Origin: Acinetobacter defluvii
Lineage (GTDB): Bacteria; Pseudomonadota; Gammaproteobacteria; Pseudomonadales; Moraxellaceae
DNA length: 64,000 nucleotides
NCBI RefSeq assembly: GCF_001704615.3
Contig: NZ_CP029397.2
Span: forward strand, 682,001-746,000
Reading direction: 5' to 3'
Notes under the pieces: generated by a model
Told to the model about the DNA's origin: nothing
The model's database searches: none
Seen by the model: only the letters and a program-made list of their open reading frames with translations
Shown here: in pieces, positions 36,929-45,598 of the stretch
Position numbering within the stretch: the stretch's first letter is position 1
How the letters are laid out: every line of letters starts with the position of its first letter
Program-made: the position numbers and the translations under genes

Positions 36929-37804
36929 TTATTCAGCTGCTTGCCAAAAAGCTTCTCCAGCAGCAATTGGATCATTGGTTTCGGCTAAAGTATCTACCCA
37001 AACTTGGTATTGGCGAATAATCGGATGTTGGCTTGGATGAAAGTCTGGCTTGTACCAGTCTAAATATTGACGTTTCATTCGACTCATGACGCCTCGTCGA
37101 CCGAAGAACCAAGGCAAGCCGCGATAAGCCAATTTCAAACGTTCAAGACGGCTAAAACCATCATGACTGAGCATGATGTTGGCGCGGTATGAAGTAAAAC
37201 CAAACATAGCGACTGTGGTCAGTGCAAGGGTAAACTTTCTTAGATACTCAGGTACTTCACCGACTTGTTGCATCACATCAAAGGCGACATCACGATGTTC
37301 CATTTCTTCAATCGAATGCCAAGCAAATAAAGCACGTACATAAGGATGTGCGTCAGCCAATGTTTCTTTTTTGCTATAAAAGGTTTCTGCCATCAATGCT
37401 GTGAGATGTTCTGCTGCTGCGGTCATGGCAATGTTGTATTGTGGTGAACGATTTTTCAGTTCTGATTTAAACAAACGCATTAAAAAGTTGATGAATTGGT
37501 CAACAGGCATGCCTTGTTTACGCATTTCTTCATTCATTTTGTCATGTGCAATGCCATGTTGCGCTTCTTGGCGAATAAAATCTGCAACACGTCGCTGCAA
37601 GTCAGGATCAGTAATTTTGTCACGAAACAAACGGACACACTCAATAAAGTAACGCTCACCATCAGGGAAAGTCAGGCTGAGTGCATCGAACATGCGTGTT
37701 TTAAAGGGATCGCCACCAAACCAAAAACGTGGAACTTCATCAAGCTTAAAGTTCAGTTTGGTACGAACAACAGGATCAACTTGATGTTTTACATAAGCAT
37801 TCAT
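36929..37804 (-). CDS. PF10118 'metal-dependent hydrolase', copy 3
   Basis: The ATG at 37804 is chosen because AGGTGA stands 5 nt upstream; a GTG three codons earlier lies within that ribosome-binding site. This start gives exactly 291 aa, like the other copies. Candidate ligands are conserved (GER, QEAQHGIAH, AEHLTALMAE, HSIEEMEHRDVAFD). The downstream order on the reverse strand is copy 3, copy 2, terminator, copy 1. Confidence 0.83.
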   Translation of the reverse strand: MNAYVKHQVDPVVRTKLNFKLDEVPRFWFGGDPFKTRMFDALSLTFPDGERYFIECVRLFRDKITDPDLQRRVADFIRQEAQHGIAHDKMNEEMRKQGMPVDQFINFLMRLFKSELKNRSPQYNIAMTAAAEHLTALMAETFYSKKETLADAHPYVRALFAWHSIEEMEHRDVAFDVMQQVGEVPEYLRKFTLALTTVAMFGFTSYRANIMLSHDGFSRLERLKLAYRGLPWFFGRRGVMSRMKRQYLDWYKPDFHPSQHPIIRQYQVWVDTLAETNDPIAAGEAFWQAAE

Positions 37805-37825
37805 TGAATTCACCTATAAAATTTT

Positions 37826-38017
37826 CTATTCATTTGGATAGGCTGCTTGCCAAAAAGCATTGCCTGCTGCGATAGGATCTGGGGTTTGTTGTAACACATC
37901 GAGCCAAGTTTGATATTGGCGAATAATTGGATGTTGACTAGGGTGGAAGTCATGTAATTTAAACTCTAAATTTGGACATACAACAGGTGTCACTTGAAAT
38001 TTGACTAAACTGTTCAT
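37826..38017 (-). pseudogene. Gutted copy 4 of the PF10118 array
   Basis: A 63-codon frame. The first 21 residues match the N-terminus of the intact copies ('MNSLVKFQVTPVVCPNLEFKL'-like). It then jumps straight to the C-terminal 'DFHPSQHPIIRQYQTW...DPIAAGNAFWQAA'. About 230 codons are missing in frame, including every candidate metal ligand. It is the first gene after the shared regulatory region, so it is probably still transcribed. It is either a dead remnant or a minimal peptide of unknown use. Confidence 0.8.
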
Positions 38018-38077
38018 TATTTTATTTCGTCAATAGCCAGTTATGTTTTCAGTATGCAATGAATAAAACAAATTGTT

Positions 38078-38106
38078 TTGACAGTTGTTGCCATTTTTTA
38101 TACATT
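38078..38106 (+). promoter_or_regulatory. Predicted sigma-70 promoter of the second AraC gene
   Basis: A perfect -35 (TTGACA, 38078-38083), 17-bp spacer and -10 TACATT (38101-38106), about 40 nt before the ATG at 38148. Confidence 0.5.
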
Positions 38107-38147
38107 TTACGACAAGTGACAATTTTTATTTTCAAAATGAGTTTGCC

Positions 38148-39179
38148 ATGGAACATCAATTAAAAATATCAAATGGCTATTTTCAACTCTTAAAAGTTTT
38201 TTTAAAGGAACAACATGTTGATCTAGCTGAGTTAGCTTTGAATGACGAACAACGCGTAGAATTAGAAAAAACGTTAGGTGCAGCGATTGACCAACAAAGC
38301 AGTTATGATTTTTTTATGGAGGTTGTTACTGCAATCCATCTTCGTATCGACTGTCCAGATCTTGCTTTTGCACTAGCGAAATGTATTACACCTGCAAACT
38401 TTGGGCTTTTAGGCTATATGGCATCTCGAAGTGAAAGTTTGGCACAGGCATTAGAATACGTTGTGCGGTTTAGTCCATTGGTGGTTGCTGGATTAAACGT
38501 GACGTATATGCGTTATGAAATCATCGATAACACGATTCGTCTTTTTTGTCCCTTGGGCGCAGATAAATATATTTTTCTACATGAAGTGACTTTTGCTGCA
38601 ATGATTTTTTTAGCAAAGCAATTCGTTGGCTCGCAGCACTTCCCCTTAATTCAAATGAGTTTTGTCAATGCGCCAACCATGCCTTTATATTTATATCAGC
38701 AGTTTTATCAATGTATTATAAAGTTTGAACAGCCAATGTATGAAATCATCATTTCTATAGACGCTTTACAAATGAAACATGAACAAGCTGATCCAAACTT
38801 GATTCAGCTTTTAGTCAAGCAGGCGGAAGAAAAGCTTGCACACACATCGCAACACACAACAGTTGTGCAACAAATTCGATTTATTGTGGCTGAGTATTTA
38901 AAGCTAGAACAACAAGCCCCAAAAATTGAAGATATTGCTCAAGAACTCTTTGTTTCTGGACGAACATTGCAGCGTCAGTTAAAGCAATATGACACATCGT
39001 TTAAGCAAATTTTGGAAGAGGAGCGTATGCAGCGTTGTGAAACGCTATTGATGCAAGATAAGGATTTGACAGATATAGCCTTACAACTTGGCTATAGCGA
39101 TCAGTCCGCTTTGGCACGTGCTTATAAAGCCTTTAGTGGGCAAACTTTGTTGCAAAAGAAACAACAGTTAAAAGAGTAA
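38148..39179 (+). CDS. AraC-family transcriptional regulator, divergent from the array
   Basis: A 343-aa regulator from the ATG at 38148; a longer frame from 38085 would include the predicted -10 region. The N-terminal arabinose-binding-like domain contains 'LAFALAKCITPANFGLLGYMASRSESLAQALEYVVRF'-type sequence. The C-terminal HTH is 'IAQELFVSGRTLQRQLKQYDTSF' and 'IALQLGYSDQSALARAYKAFSG'. It is transcribed away from the PF10118 array, with 130 bp between starts. So it most likely senses a small ligand and controls that array. Confidence 0.87.
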   Translation: MEHQLKISNGYFQLLKVFLKEQHVDLAELALNDEQRVELEKTLGAAIDQQSSYDFFMEVVTAIHLRIDCPDLAFALAKCITPANFGLLGYMASRSESLAQALEYVVRFSPLVVAGLNVTYMRYEIIDNTIRLFCPLGADKYIFLHEVTFAAMIFLAKQFVGSQHFPLIQMSFVNAPTMPLYLYQQFYQCIIKFEQPMYEIIISIDALQMKHEQADPNLIQLLVKQAEEKLAHTSQHTTVVQQIRFIVAEYLKLEQQAPKIEDIAQELFVSGRTLQRQLKQYDTSFKQILEEERMQRCETLLMQDKDLTDIALQLGYSDQSALARAYKAFSGQTLLQKKQQLKE

Positions 39180-39275
39180 GCGCTATAAAATCAATAAAAT
39201 AAGCAAGATATCACGCTATTTAAAAATTATAGCGAGAATGATGAATAGAAAAAATATGCTAAGTAAGCTGTTAAA

Positions 39276-39306
39276 AAAACCTCTTTACTTCCAATAAAGA
39301 GGTTTT
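39276..39306. terminator. Bidirectional terminator
   Basis: A 12-bp stem (39276-39287 with 39295-39306) with outer A- and T-runs, between the convergent AraC and NhaC-type genes. Confidence 0.8.
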
Positions 39307-39312
39307 ATTCCC

Positions 39313-40644
39313 TTAGCCAGTTTTTAACTTTGGAAATCTAAAAATGATCGCCAAGATAGCAAATATTGCCAAAATCCAACAATAATAAATCGACCCAATC
39401 AACTCGATCGGTGACATTTTTGCAATCGAACATGCCAATAAAAGCTGAGCACCATAAGGAATAATTCCTTGTACCACACAAGAAAAAATATCCATCAGTG
39501 CCGCAGCACGTTTCGGGTCAATGCCATATTCTTTGGCAACTTCACGTGCCATATCGCCCGACAAAATAATCGCAACGGTATTATTCGCCACAAAAAAGTT
39601 AGAGAAAATTACCAAAAAGCTGATCCCAATTTCGCCTGCACGTTGTGTACCCACTTTAAACGAACGTGTTACTGCATAAATACGTTGAATCAGCCAGTCT
39701 AGCCCACCTTCTTTTTGCATAATGGCAGACAAGCCACCTAACAACATGGACAGTAATGCCACTTCAAACATGCCAACAAAGCCATCATAAATGGCATTAT
39801 TAAGTTTTAAAATGTCAAAAGAGGGGTGTTCGAGTAAACCTATAGCCCCTGACAGCACGATGCCGATGCAGAGAACGGCAAGCACATGTAAACGGGTAAA
39901 TGCCAAAAAGAATACAGCTAAATACGGCAACATTAACCAAATGTCATAATCTTTATAGCTAATGTGTTGAGAGGCTTGCGTATTTAAAATATAAATAATA
40001 ATCGTGATCAGTGCTGCAGGCAGCGCAATCCAGACATTCACCCGAAATTTATCTTTGAGTTCAACATTTAAACTGCGCGTTGCGGCAATAGTAGTATCTG
40101 AAATCATCGACAAATTATCGCCAAACATCGCCCCACTCACCACTGCACCAATGGCATACACAGGTTGAATATCCGTTGCCTGAGAAAAGCCAAAGGCAAT
40201 CGGTGCACAGGCAGCAATGGTTCCCATGGACGTGCCCATTGCAGTGGCAATAAATGCCGAAATGACAAACAGCATCGGCAAGACAAATTCAGGTGCAATA
40301 ATGGATAAACCAAACTGTACGGTCGCATCAACACTACCGATGCTACTTGAAACGCTGGCAAATGCGCCTGCAAGCATAAACACCATAAACATCAAAATGA
40401 GATTTGGATGACTTGCACCTTTTAAGAAGGTATCGATTGCAGCATTGAGTTTGCCTCGATAGAGTAGGACAGCCAGTATAATGGCGGGTAAGGCTGCCAC
40501 AGGTGCTTTGATTTGATAAAAAGCAAATTCAGTGCCAATCATTGAGTGGTAAATACCACTGCCTAAAAAAATGGTTAAAAAGACAATAAGCGGCACAAGT
40601 GCAAGCGCCCGAGCTTGCACTGCTTCGGTGGGGAGAGTGGTCAT
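39313..40644 (-). CDS. NhaC-type Na+/H+ antiporter family protein
   Basis: A 443-aa membrane protein with about 11-12 hydrophobic segments. The Na_H_antiporter (NhaC) family features are 'GTSMGTIAACAPIAFGFS', 'GAVVSGAMFGDNLSMISDTTIAAT' and the late 'FFVANNTVAIILSGDMARE'. It probably exchanges cations or a carboxylate/amino acid for H+ or Na+. Several members of this family turn out to be malate/lactate or other organic-acid exchangers, so the ion is not certain. Confidence 0.83.
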   Translation of the reverse strand: MTTLPTEAVQARALALVPLIVFLTIFLGSGIYHSMIGTEFAFYQIKAPVAALPAIILAVLLYRGKLNAAIDTFLKGASHPNLILMFMVFMLAGAFASVSSSIGSVDATVQFGLSIIAPEFVLPMLFVISAFIATAMGTSMGTIAACAPIAFGFSQATDIQPVYAIGAVVSGAMFGDNLSMISDTTIAATRSLNVELKDKFRVNVWIALPAALITIIIYILNTQASQHISYKDYDIWLMLPYLAVFFLAFTRLHVLAVLCIGIVLSGAIGLLEHPSFDILKLNNAIYDGFVGMFEVALLSMLLGGLSAIMQKEGGLDWLIQRIYAVTRSFKVGTQRAGEIGISFLVIFSNFFVANNTVAIILSGDMAREVAKEYGIDPKRAAALMDIFSCVVQGIIPYGAQLLLACSIAKMSPIELIGSIYYCWILAIFAILAIIFRFPKLKTG

Positions 40645-41002
40645 AACACAAAAAATAAAAAGATAAGCCGCTATAGTATAAACAGCTTTTGCAATATCCC
40701 AAAAATTAAAATGTAATCACTAAATAACGTTTTTTTATCAGATTTTAGAATTTAATTTATATTTTTCTGATTTTTCATGATTTTTAAAAAAGCCAAAATT
40801 AGTAAGCTTTGATCATTGTCCATAAAATCAAAGTATAGCTAAATGTAGCACTTGGGTGGATATATAAATTTTGTAGGGATATAAGATAGTATTATGCGGT
40901 TGTATCGCTCTATCTATTGGATAAAAAATAGCGGTACAATGCAGTGTCTTGTATTTTTACATCAATTCCTCAAGTTTAAATAATCCAAGGAAAGTCAGCC
41001 CT
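40645..41002. other. 358-bp divergent intergenic region
   Basis: Between the start of the NhaC-type gene and trpA; must hold both promoters. A TACAAT box is visible near 40934, but I cannot pair it with a good -35. T-rich runs at 40730-40800. No reading frame. Confidence 0.45.
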
Positions 41003-41806
41003 ATGTCACGTTTAGCCACTCGATTTGCACAGCTTAAATCTCAACAGCGTAAAGCTTTGGTTTCTTATGTTATGGCGGGTGACCCACAACCACAGGTAAC
41101 AGTGCCATTGTTGCATCAAATGGTTGAAGCGGGCGTAGATGTTGTGGAACTTGGATTACCATTTTCCGATCCAATGGCAGATGGACCAGTAATTGCACTT
41201 GCAGCAGAACGTGCTTTAGCTGCGGGAACAAATACCCTTGATGCTTTGAATATGGTCAAAGAATTTCGTCAAAAAGATACTACAACACCAGTCGTTTTAA
41301 TGGGCTATTTAAATCCTGTTGAAGTGATTGGCTATGAAAAATTTGTGGCTTATGCGAATGACTGTGGGGTGGATGGTGTGCTTTTAGTGGATTTACCACC
41401 AGAAGAAGCAGCAGATTTTGATGCGGTATTACAAAAATACAGCATGGATCAGATTTTCTTGCTTGCACCCACAACCACCGACGAACGTATTCAGCGTGTA
41501 GTGAAACAAGCCAGTGGCTTTATTTACTACGTATCACTCAAAGGGGTGACTGGTGCTGCAACGCTCGATACCACAGAAGTGGCAAGTCGTATCGAAAAGA
41601 TCAAAAGCATGACTGATATTCCAGTGGGTGTCGGTTTTGGGATCAGTGATGCTGCTTCTGCACAAGCTGTTGGTCGTGTTGCCGATGCTGTCATTGTTGG
41701 AAGTGCATTTGTAAAACCATTTGCGAACTTAGCACCAGAACACGCTGCTGAACAAGCAGTGAATAAAGTCAAGGAGCTTCGAGCTGCGCTCGATGAGTTA
41801 GTATGA
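41003..41806 (+). CDS. trpA: TrpA, tryptophan synthase alpha chain
   Basis: The ATG at 41003 follows AAGGAAAG. The 267-aa product shows the family's catalytic E49 ('[10 protein letters not shown]') and D60 ('MADGP'), the 'TDERIQRV' strand, and 'GVGFGISDA' phosphate loop. It cleaves indole-3-glycerol phosphate to indole, passed to TrpB, in tryptophan synthesis. It heads a four-gene overlapping operon. trpB is not adjacent on the upstream side, so it must lie elsewhere. Confidence 0.95.
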   Translation: MSRLATRFAQLKSQQRKALVSYVMAGDPQPQVTVPLLHQMVEAGVDVVELGLPFSDPMADGPVIALAAERALAAGTNTLDALNMVKEFRQKDTTTPVVLMGYLNPVEVIGYEKFVAYANDCGVDGVLLVDLPPEEAADFDAVLQKYSMDQIFLLAPTTTDERIQRVVKQASGFIYYVSLKGVTGAATLDTTEVASRIEKIKSMTDIPVGVGFGISDAASAQAVGRVADAVIVGSAFVKPFANLAPEHAAEQAVNKVKELRAALDELV

Positions 41807-42699
41807 ATCAAGAAGTGAAATCAGGGAAAATTCTCAGCCCAGCAACACCGTGGACTGAACGTTCGATTCCAGGCATTCATATGCCTGATCAACAGCAAAC
41901 ACTCAAAGCAACATTTACTGAACCAACCATTGAGTGCCCTGAGTGTCATGCTTTAGTGACTCGTACAGCGATGTCGTTCAATGCCTATGTTTGTCCATCA
42001 TGTGACGAACATTTGAAAATGAAAGCACGTGATCGTTTAAACTGGTTTTTTGATCATGTCACTGCTGAACTTGGTCAAGAGTTTGAAGCCAAAGATCCAT
42101 TACACTTTGTTGATAGCAGAGCCTATCCTGTGCGTATGAAAGAAGCACAAGATAAAACAGGTGAGTCAGAAGCACTTGTGGTGATGCAAGGGCAACTTAA
42201 AAACATTCCAATGGTGGCATGTGCATTTGAGTTTGACTTCATGGGCGGCTCAATGGGAACAGTAGTTGGTGACCGTTTTGTGCAAGCTGCGGAAAAAGCA
42301 ATTGCTTTGAAACAGCCTTTGATCTGTTTTGCGGCATCGGGTGGTGCACGTATGCAAGAAGGCATGTTGTCTTTGATGCAAATGGCACGTACCTCAGCAG
42401 CAATTCAAAAAATGAAAGAAGCGCATCTGCCTTATATCGTGGTGCTTACTCATCCAGTTTACGGTGGCGTAACTGCTTCATTGGCAATGCTTGGTGATGT
42501 ACATATTGCAGAGCCTAAAGCGATGATCGGTTTTGCGGGTAAACGTGTGATCGAACAAACTGTGCGTGAAAAGTTAGAAGAACCGTTCCAACGTGCAGAA
42601 TTCTTGCTTGATCATGGTGTAGTCGATCAAATTGTTCATCGTCATGCATTACGTGATACTGTATATCGTATCGTAGCGAAACTGATGAATCTGCCTTGA
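41803..42699 (+). CDS. accD: AccD, acetyl-CoA carboxylase carboxyltransferase beta subunit
   Basis: A 298-aa protein with the AccD zinc ribbon (C45, C48, C64, C67). The carboxyltransferase core has '[12 protein letters not shown]', '[19 protein letters not shown]' and '[16 protein letters not shown]'. With AccA it transfers CO2 from carboxybiotin to acetyl-CoA, the first step of fatty-acid synthesis. Its ATG overlaps the trpA stop by 4 bp (ATGA), so translation is probably coupled. Confidence 0.95.
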   Translation: MNQEVKSGKILSPATPWTERSIPGIHMPDQQQTLKATFTEPTIECPECHALVTRTAMSFNAYVCPSCDEHLKMKARDRLNWFFDHVTAELGQEFEAKDPLHFVDSRAYPVRMKEAQDKTGESEALVVMQGQLKNIPMVACAFEFDFMGGSMGTVVGDRFVQAAEKAIALKQPLICFAASGGARMQEGMLSLMQMARTSAAIQKMKEAHLPYIVVLTHPVYGGVTASLAMLGDVHIAEPKAMIGFAGKRVIEQTVREKLEEPFQRAEFLLDHGVVDQIVHRHALRDTVYRIVAKLMNLP

Positions 42700-43982
42700 A
42701 TAACATTGCTCCATTAAATACTGATAGTTTACAAACATGGCTCGATTATTGGAGCCATGTTCACGTTACAGGGATTGATTTAGGTTTGGAACGGGTCATT
42801 CCTGTGGCTGAAGCTTTAGGCGTGACGAAACCTCAAGCCAAAGTTTTTACCGTTGCAGGAACCAATGGTAAAGGCTCAACCACGACCACATTGGCTGCGA
42901 TTTTAAATGCACAAGGTTTTAATGTCGGTTTGTACCAGTCCCCCCATATTTATCGTTTTAATGAGCGTGTGAAACTGGCAGGCAAAGAAGTTGATGATCA
43001 AACTTTGATTGATGCTTTTGTCTTGGTAGATCAAGCACGCCGTGAGTGTGAGCTGAGCTTATCTTTTTTTGAAGCAACCACTTTGGCTGCTTTTGTCATT
43101 TTTAAAAACATGCAATGTGATGTCTGGGTGCTTGAAGTGGGACTCGGCGGTCGTTTGGATGTCGTGAATGTTGTTGACCCTGATATTGCTGTGATTACGA
43201 ATATCGGACTCGACCATACTGATTGGTTGGGCGATAGCATTGAAAAAATTGCGTTTGAAAAAGCAGGCATTATTCGTCCAAATATTCCTGTGATTTTCGC
43301 TGGATTACAACCCTTACCGCAAGCCATTCAAAAAAAAGCACACGATTGTCAGGCTAAATTATACGTGGTGAATCAAGATTATTTCTATGAGGATGCTAAA
43401 GATGGGCAATCATGGAATTTTGCAAGCGCTGGTTTAACACTAAAATTTCCATTCGGTCAGCTTGCACTTGAAAATATTTCAACAGCAATAGCTGCGATTT
43501 TACTTAGTGGGTTGAACGTTACGCAAGATGCAATGACACAAGGCATTTTAAATGCACGGTTACAAGGTCGTTTTGAAATACAACAAATACGTGGCAAAAC
43601 AGTAATTTTCGATGCAGGGCATAACCCACATGGTGTTGAATTTTTGTTAAAGCAATTGCGAAAATTCTTAGAATACAATAAACAGTACACAGAAGTTGTT
43701 ACTGTTTTTTCAATGTTGGCTGATAAAGATATTGAATCTGTAATTGCCTTATTGAAAAACACTGTATTAAAGTGGAAAATTGCGCCATTGACTGTAGCTC
43801 GTGCAGCATCGATGGATCAATTAAGATCGGCTTTGCAGAATGAAACAGTTGAACAGTTTGAAAATGTACAAGCTGCTTTTTTATCAGCGCTTGAAGAAAC
43901 AAAAAATAATCAACTGATTTTGGTATGCGGTTCATTCCATACCTTAGAAGCGGTCTGGGAGTATTTAGAAGAATGTCAATGA
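42696..43982 (+). CDS. folC: FolC, dihydrofolate/folylpolyglutamate synthase
   Basis: A 428-aa Mur-ligase-family enzyme. The P-loop is 'GTNGKGST' (55-62), followed by 'LYQSPHIYRFNERV' and 'VGLGGRLDVVNVVDPDIAVITNIGLDH'. The late 'FDAGHNPHG' is also typical. It adds glutamates to dihydropteroate and folates. The start is a TTG overlapping the accD stop by 4 bp (TTGA), with no separate ribosome-binding site, so translation is probably coupled to accD. Confidence 0.93.
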   Translation: MNNIAPLNTDSLQTWLDYWSHVHVTGIDLGLERVIPVAEALGVTKPQAKVFTVAGTNGKGSTTTTLAAILNAQGFNVGLYQSPHIYRFNERVKLAGKEVDDQTLIDAFVLVDQARRECELSLSFFEATTLAAFVIFKNMQCDVWVLEVGLGGRLDVVNVVDPDIAVITNIGLDHTDWLGDSIEKIAFEKAGIIRPNIPVIFAGLQPLPQAIQKKAHDCQAKLYVVNQDYFYEDAKDGQSWNFASAGLTLKFPFGQLALENISTAIAAILLSGLNVTQDAMTQGILNARLQGRFEIQQIRGKTVIFDAGHNPHGVEFLLKQLRKFLEYNKQYTEVVTVFSMLADKDIESVIALLKNTVLKWKIAPLTVARAASMDQLRSALQNETVEQFENVQAAFLSALEETKNNQLILVCGSFHTLEAVWEYLEECQ

Positions 43983-44998
43983 ATAACAAACAACGCTGGA
44001 TGGGTGGCGTTGTTTTATTAGGTGGTGGTGTTTTATTAGCGGCATTACTTCTAAAAGGTAAAGAAGAAATTCATCAAAATCAGGTGACACCACCATCATC
44101 TGCTGCAACAGCTTCGCAACAAGGTAAAGCTACCCCTGTCGAAGAATCGGTACAACTACAACCGATGACGGTAGATGTGGCAACAGAAAAACGTTTGCTT
44201 GAAGAGCAGCGCCGAGCACGTGAAAAAGCAGTGGCTGAACAAGAAGCCAAAGCAGCCGAGTTCTTACGCATGCAACAACAAGCGGAAGCTGAGGCAGCAC
44301 GTAAAGCTGCTGAGGAATATGCTGCTGCCAATGCCCGTCGTAAGGCTGCACAAGAAAGCTCAGATAATATTCCACCTGAATTAAATGTAGACGATAAAAC
44401 CAAAGCACAGTTAAAAGCTGAAACTGATAAAAAGCAACAACAGCAAAAACAAGCACAACAAAAGGCGGAGGCTGAAAAAAAGCTCGCTGAGCAGAAGCGC
44501 CAAGCTACTGTAGATGCAGCAAAGAAAGCGGCTGACGAGAAAAAACGTCAAGCTGAAGAAGCCCAGAAAAAAGCCGAGGCGGATAAAAAAGCTGAAGCGG
44601 ATAAGAAAGCAGCCGAAGACAAGAAACGTAAGCTTGAAGAACAACGTAAAGCTGAAGAAAAGAAAGTTGCCGATGAGAAAAAACGTAAGGCTGACGAAGC
44701 AAAGAAAAAAGCGGAAGCAGACAAAGCGCGTGATCTCTTGGAAAATGGCGATAAACAATGGATGGTACAGGTGGCACTGGCGGCAAATGAAGCCAATGCG
44801 GATGCAGTGGCTGCAAAACTGCGTGCTAAAGGGTATAAAGTCACCAAGAGCCCAACCTCAAAAGGCATTCGCATCATGGTTGGACCAGCTAAAGATCGTG
44901 AAACTGCGGATGCAACACGTAAGAAGATCAACTCAGATGCAAGCTTAGGAATGAAGTCTGCGTGGGTGATTGATTGGGTACCTTTAGATAAGCGTTAA
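43979..44998 (+). CDS. SPOR-domain membrane protein (DedD-like)
   Basis: A 339-aa product from the ATG that overlaps the folC stop (ATGA). One hydrophobic segment (about 8-25) anchors it in the inner membrane. A long Lys/Ala/Glu-rich coiled-coil-like middle (about 60-250) follows, then a C-terminal SPOR domain ('WMVQVALAANEANADAVAAKL' through 'VIDWVPLDKR'). SPOR domains bind denuded peptidoglycan at the septum, so a role in cell division is likely. An in-frame ATG two codons earlier is an alternative start. Confidence 0.85.
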   Translation: MNNKQRWMGGVVLLGGGVLLAALLLKGKEEIHQNQVTPPSSAATASQQGKATPVEESVQLQPMTVDVATEKRLLEEQRRAREKAVAEQEAKAAEFLRMQQQAEAEAARKAAEEYAAANARRKAAQESSDNIPPELNVDDKTKAQLKAETDKKQQQQKQAQQKAEAEKKLAEQKRQATVDAAKKAADEKKRQAEEAQKKAEADKKAEADKKAAEDKKRKLEEQRKAEEKKVADEKKRKADEAKKKAEADKARDLLENGDKQWMVQVALAANEANADAVAAKLRAKGYKVTKSPTSKGIRIMVGPAKDRETADATRKKINSDASLGMKSAWVIDWVPLDKR

Positions 44999-45001
44999 GT
45001 T

Positions 45002-45598
45002 CTATTGTGATTCTGCTATGAAAGATGGATTTGTGAGTTGCTCACGAATCCATTTTATTTTCTCCGCTGTAAAATTTTTCTCGATATTGACCCAAATCGG
45101 GTGAAAACCATAGCCGCCATGCTTCATTTCTTTTAAGGCATCTTCGGTTGACCAATTTTCAAAAACAATTCGATACATGGCAATACTTGCACCCGTACGA
45201 TCAGAGCCATGATAACAATGTAATAAAACTTTTTGATTTTTCCGTTGTGCTTTTTGGATACTTTGCATCACTTTTAATAAATCATGTTCATCAATTGCCC
45301 ATGTATTGATGGGAATATGCACCAAATTCAAAGCTTGCCCTGCAAGTGTTGTGCGATCTTTATCTCGACTGCGTAAATTAATTACCACATCAATTTGATG
45401 CTTTTTCAGCAAGGGAATGAGTTGAGCAGTAGGTTGTTCGCTACGGAACATAGTATCACTCATTTGATAAAAATTAGAAGACTCTTGGATTAAATCTCCC
45501 CACTGTTGTGGTCGTTGTTCTTGTGGCAGCGTTGATGAAGTAATGCAGCCTGTCATTAGGCTAGAGCTGAGTAAAATTGCTAAAAAATGTAATTTCAT
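45002..45598 (-). CDS. Dual-specificity/tyrosine phosphatase-like lipoprotein
   Basis: A 198-aa protein with an N-terminal signal and a lipobox-like 'MTGC' (Cys18). A cysteine-phosphatase loop follows ('HCYHGSDRT': C128, R134) and an upstream 'INLRSRD' general-acid region. The substrate could be a phosphoprotein, phosphoinositide or sugar phosphate in the periplasm. It overlaps the MBL-fold gene by 4 bp, and its stop lies only 3 bp from the stop of the convergent SPOR gene. Confidence 0.8.
   Translation of the reverse strand: MKLHFLAILLSSSLMTGCITSSTLPQEQRPQQWGDLIQESSNFYQMSDTMFRSEQPTAQLIPLLKKHQIDVVINLRSRDKDRTTLAGQALNLVHIPINTWAIDEHDLLKVMQSIQKAQRKNQKVLLHCYHGSDRTGASIAMYRIVFENWSTEDALKEMKHGGYGFHPIWVNIEKNFTAEKIKWIREQLTNPSFIAESQ

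Noticed and set aside
44080..44931. Several Phe/Leu- or Ser/Ala-rich reverse-strand frames and an Arg/Lys-rich forward frame
   Set aside because: Shadows of the Lys/Ala/Glu-rich coiled-coil segment of the SPOR-domain gene.
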